Assembly: GCA_020854035.1 (NCBI GenBank)
Contig: JADZGE010000042.1
Location: 16,947 to 80,946, forward strand
DNA length: 64,000 nt
Source: Burkholderiales bacterium
GTDB taxonomy: Bacteria; Pseudomonadota; Gammaproteobacteria; Burkholderiales; SG8-41
Reading direction: 5' to 3'
The notes under the pieces are model-generated. The model worked only from the letters and a program-made list of their open reading frames with translations, searched no databases and was not told the DNA's origin. How positions within the stretch are numbered: the stretch's first letter is position 1; the number at the start of each line of letters is the position of its first letter. Below are positions 61,560 to 64,000 of the stretch, piece by piece. Both the position numbers and the translations under genes were made by a program.

Positions 61560-62980
61560 GTTCCCGGGGCGTCCCGGGCGCGCAGACCCTGTTCGACAAG
61601 GTCTGGAACGACCATGTCGTCGCGCAGCGGGCGGACGGGACGACGCTGCTCTATGTCGATCGCAATTTCATCCACGAAGGGCCCTATTACGCTTTCGATG
61701 GCTTGCGCCAGAATGGCCGCAAGGCCCGCCGGCCGCTGAAGCACATCGCGATCTCCGATCATTACCTGCCGACCCTGAACCGTTCACTCGGCCTGCGATC
61801 GGTGGTCGATCACGAAGCGCTGGAAGTCATCACGAGACTCGCTTCGAACTGCCGCGAGTTCGAGATCCCGTTCATCGGTATCGACAGCCCGCGGCAGGGC
61901 ATCATGCACGTCGTGGGGCCGGAGCTGGGCCTGGTGCAGCCGGGCATGGTCATCACCGGCTCGGACTCGCATACCACGACTCACGGCGCATTCGGCGCGT
62001 TCGCGTTCGGCATCGGGGCATCGGAAATCAAGCATGTCCTGGCGACCCAGGTGGTGTGGCAGCGAAAACCGCGCGCGTTACGCGTTACCCTCGACGGCGA
62101 ACTCCCGGATGGCGTCGCCGCGAAGGACGTCATCCTGCTGGTCCTGTCCAGGCTGGGCGTGAGAGGGGGAGCCGGGTGCGTCATCGAGTACGCCGGCCGG
62201 GCGATCGACGCGATGACCATGGAGCAGCGCATGACGGTCTGCAACATGACCATCGAGCTCGGCGCGCGCTCCGGAATGATCGCGCCGGACGAAACGACCT
62301 TTTCGTACCTGGAAGGACGGGAATTCTCGCCTCGCGGCAAGGACCGGGAAGACGCACTCGCGCACTGGCGGTTGTTCCGTTCGGACGCGGACGCCCGCTT
62401 CGACCGCGAGTTCGCGTTTTCCGTCGCGGACATGGAGCCGATGGTTACATGGGGCACGGCACCGGAGGACGCGTTGCCCATCACCGGCGTCGTGCCGCGT
62501 CCGTCCGACGCCGGATCCGGGGAGCAGCGTATCCACATCGAACAGGCCCTGGCATACATGGGCCTCGCTCCCGGGCAACGCCTCGTGGATATCGCCGTCG
62601 ACCGGGTATTCATCGGCTCCTGCACCAACGCCCGCCTGGAAGACCTGCGAGCGGCGGCCCGGGTGGTGCGCGGGCGCCGGGTCAAGGTGCCCGCGATGGT
62701 GTCGCCCGGTTCCACGGACGTCAAGCGGCGGGCCGAGGCGGAAGGACTGGACAGGGTTTTCATCGACGCCGGGTTTTCCTGGCGTGATTCCGCGTGCTCG
62801 ATGTGTGTCGGTGAGAATGGAGACACGGTAGCGGCGGGGGAGCGCTGCGTGTCGACTTCGGCGCGCAACTTCGAGAATCGCCAGGGACGGGGCGCGCGTA
62901 CGCACATAGCCAGCGCGCCGATGGCGGCCGCCGCCGCCGTTACCGGGCGCCTCTGTGACGTTCGCGCCCTGACGAGCTGA
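61556..62980 (+). CDS. 3-isopropylmalate dehydratase large subunit family (LeuC-like)
   Basis: 474 residues, the full bacterial LeuC length: GPYYAFDGLRQNGRKARRPL, ITGSDSHTTTHGAFGAFAFG, cluster ligands in GSCTNARLEDLRAAA and SACSMCVGENGDTVAAGERC. Isomerises a malate derivative through a [4Fe-4S] cluster. The setting with a receptor, OYE and LysR suggests catabolism (for example of an alkylmalate or itaconate-type acid) rather than leucine synthesis; leuB and leuA are absent. ATGA overlap upstream. Confidence 0.88.
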   Translation: MSSRGVPGAQTLFDKVWNDHVVAQRADGTTLLYVDRNFIHEGPYYAFDGLRQNGRKARRPLKHIAISDHYLPTLNRSLGLRSVVDHEALEVITRLASNCREFEIPFIGIDSPRQGIMHVVGPELGLVQPGMVITGSDSHTTTHGAFGAFAFGIGASEIKHVLATQVVWQRKPRALRVTLDGELPDGVAAKDVILLVLSRLGVRGGAGCVIEYAGRAIDAMTMEQRMTVCNMTIELGARSGMIAPDETTFSYLEGREFSPRGKDREDALAHWRLFRSDADARFDREFAFSVADMEPMVTWGTAPEDALPITGVVPRPSDAGSGEQRIHIEQALAYMGLAPGQRLVDIAVDRVFIGSCTNARLEDLRAAARVVRGRRVKVPAMVSPGSTDVKRRAEAEGLDRVFIDAGFSWRDSACSMCVGENGDTVAAGERCVSTSARNFENRQGRGARTHIASAPMAAAAAVTGRLCDVRALTS

Positions 62981-62988
62981 GGCCTCAC

Positions 62989-63645
62989 GTGGACCCGTTC
63001 GTACGGCTTGCCGCCATCGCCGCGCCGCTCGATCAGCCGGACATCAATACGGACATGCTGATCCCGGTGCATTTCCTTCGCAAACCACGAGCGGCGGGAT
63101 ACGGCGGGTTTCTCCTCCATCATCAACGATTCAATCCCGATGGAACCGTGAAGTCTGATTTCATTCTGAACCGTCCGCCGTACGCGGAAGCACGGATTCT
63201 TGTCACGGGAGCCAACTTCGGTTGTGGCTCCTCTCGCGAGGGGGCGGTTTACGCACTGCTCGATTTCGGGATCCGGGCAGTCATCGCATCGAGCTTCGGT
63301 CCGTTCCAGGCGGCGAACAGCTACCAGAACGGACTGCTGCCCGTTGTGCTTCGCGAGGAGGACGTAGCCCGGCTCCGGGGAAAGCTGCATGCGAAACCGG
63401 GTGCGTGCCTCACCGTCGACCTGCCGTCCCAGACGGTCCTCGATCCGGACGGATGTCGTTACCGGTTCGACATCGAGCCATCCCGCAAAGAGCAGTTGCT
63501 GAACGGTCTCGATGACATCGATATCACGAGTCGCTTCGCCGCGGAGACCGAGGAGTTCGAGAGGAATCGCGAGCTGGCTTTGCCCTGGCTCAAAGGGGAG
63601 GCATTGCGGATCCTGGTGACGCGGGATACGGACAGGAATGCTTGA
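62989..63645 (+). CDS. 3-isopropylmalate dehydratase small subunit family (LeuD-like)
   Basis: 218 residues from GTG 62989. APLDQPDINTDMLIPVHFLR, VTGANFGCGSSREGAVYALL (swivelling domain with G-C-G-S-S-R-E) and SSFGPFQAANSYQNGLLPVV. Partner of the preceding gene (eight-base gap). Motifs are closer to authentic LeuD than in the 29375-29881 small subunit. Confidence 0.89.
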   Translation: MDPFVRLAAIAAPLDQPDINTDMLIPVHFLRKPRAAGYGGFLLHHQRFNPDGTVKSDFILNRPPYAEARILVTGANFGCGSSREGAVYALLDFGIRAVIASSFGPFQAANSYQNGLLPVVLREEDVARLRGKLHAKPGACLTVDLPSQTVLDPDGCRYRFDIEPSRKEQLLNGLDDIDITSRFAAETEEFERNRELALPWLKGEALRILVTRDTDRNA

Positions 63646-63672
63646 ATGTCTCCTCGAGAAGGGGGTGGGTTC

Positions 63673-64000
63673 ATGAAGTGGTCGGGCGTGATTTTGGCGG
63701 TTTCTTGTCTGGTGTCGGCCGCGGACTGTGTCGCCCAGCCCTATCCGGCGCGCTCGATCCGGCTCGTCGTGCCGTTCGCGGCCGGGGGCGCGACCTACAT
63801 CATCGCGCAGGCGCTCGGGCAGAACATGGCGGCGCGGCTCGGGCAGAACGTGGTCGTCGATCCGCGCGGCGGGGCGGGCGGCGTGATCGGAACCGACATA
63901 GTCGCGAAGGCGGCCGCCGACGGATACACGCTGCTGATGGCGACGGCGGCCAACGCGGCGAACGCGAGCCTCGTGAAGAACATGCCGCACGATTTCGAGC
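63673..64000 (+). CDS. Bug/TctC-family receptor, N-terminal part (cut by window end)
   Basis: The first 109 codons from ATG 63673: signal GVILAVSCLVSAADCVAQ, then YPARSIRLVVPFAAGGATY, DPRGGAGGVIG and AADGYTLLM. A-A-G-G-A-T-Y replaces the usual P-P-G-G-x-x-D. The remainder lies outside the window. It ends the LysR-linked unit as far as visible. Confidence 0.88.
   Translation, partial: MKWSGVILAVSCLVSAADCVAQPYPARSIRLVVPFAAGGATYIIAQALGQNMAARLGQNVVVDPRGGAGGVIGTDIVAKAAADGYTLLMATAANAANASLVKNMPHDFE

Overview
The window reads as a high-GC, gene-dense bacterial chromosome segment, most likely from a betaproteobacterium (Burkholderiales-like). This is inferred from 12 genes for Bug/TctC-type periplasmic receptors (one cut by the window end), the compact overlapping operons and the G/C-rich codons. 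No tRNA, rRNA, CRISPR array, IS element or phage gene was seen.

The most important content is a set of three genes, each interrupted by one in-frame TGA that is best read as selenocysteine. Two of them, grdB (20314-21636) and grdA (26490-26969), belong to a glycine/sarcosine/betaine-reductase-like complex. It also includes grdE (19015-20295), grdC (24653-26089) and a dedicated thioredoxin (26133-26456). The third is a redoxin-TPR protein with a Sec-x-Cys motif (45025-45948). Hairpins suited to be bacterial SECIS elements lie just after the TGA of grdB and of the redoxin. Conventional gene calling would truncate or split all three. The Grd genes sit in two convergent units: ridA-bug-grdE-grdB rightward, and bug-grdA-trx-grdC-bug-bug-DUF1445 leftward. 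No grdD is visible.

Layout. 1-1765: end of a Co-type nitrile hydratase operon (beta end, alpha, activator) and a hemerythrin. 1781-8578: a bug gene, an RpiR regulator, a PLP enzyme, a DUF4392 (D-glutamate-cyclase-like) protein and another bug gene, with two decayed bug relics and a GNAT whose frame lacks its own stop. 8791-12379: GntR regulator, LLM flavin oxidoreductase, and 5-oxoprolinase subunits PxpB/PxpC. 12599-17255: a five-gene Liv-type amino-acid ABC transporter, livH apparently starting at CTG. 17399-28041: RidA and the Grd region. 28107-29881: LeuCD-like dehydratase. 30015-35428: molybdenum hydroxylase L-M-S followed by an unusual CoxG-DUF1116 fusion. 35510-43946: bug genes (two in tandem duplication), an argininosuccinate-lyase-like enzyme, a bicupin and an MmgE/PrpD protein. 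44093-45948: the Sec redoxin and a TAXI-like protein. 46061-58036: divergent AraC regulator, then a CoA-ester operon (MBL hydrolase, ADP-forming acyl-CoA synthetase, DUF35 protein, thiolase, MaoC hydratase, two acyl-CoA dehydrogenases, two MmgE/PrpD proteins). 58149-64000: LysR regulator, bug, Old Yellow Enzyme, LeuCD, and a bug gene cut by the window end.

Taken together, this is a catabolic accessory region: scavenging receptors and an ABC importer for carboxylates and amino acids, feeding hydratases, CoA-dependent degradation and a selenium-dependent reductive C-N cleavage system. Two separate D-glutamate-cyclase-family proteins plus PxpBC hint that D-glutamate/5-oxoproline or related cyclic amino acids may be among the substrates; that link is inference.
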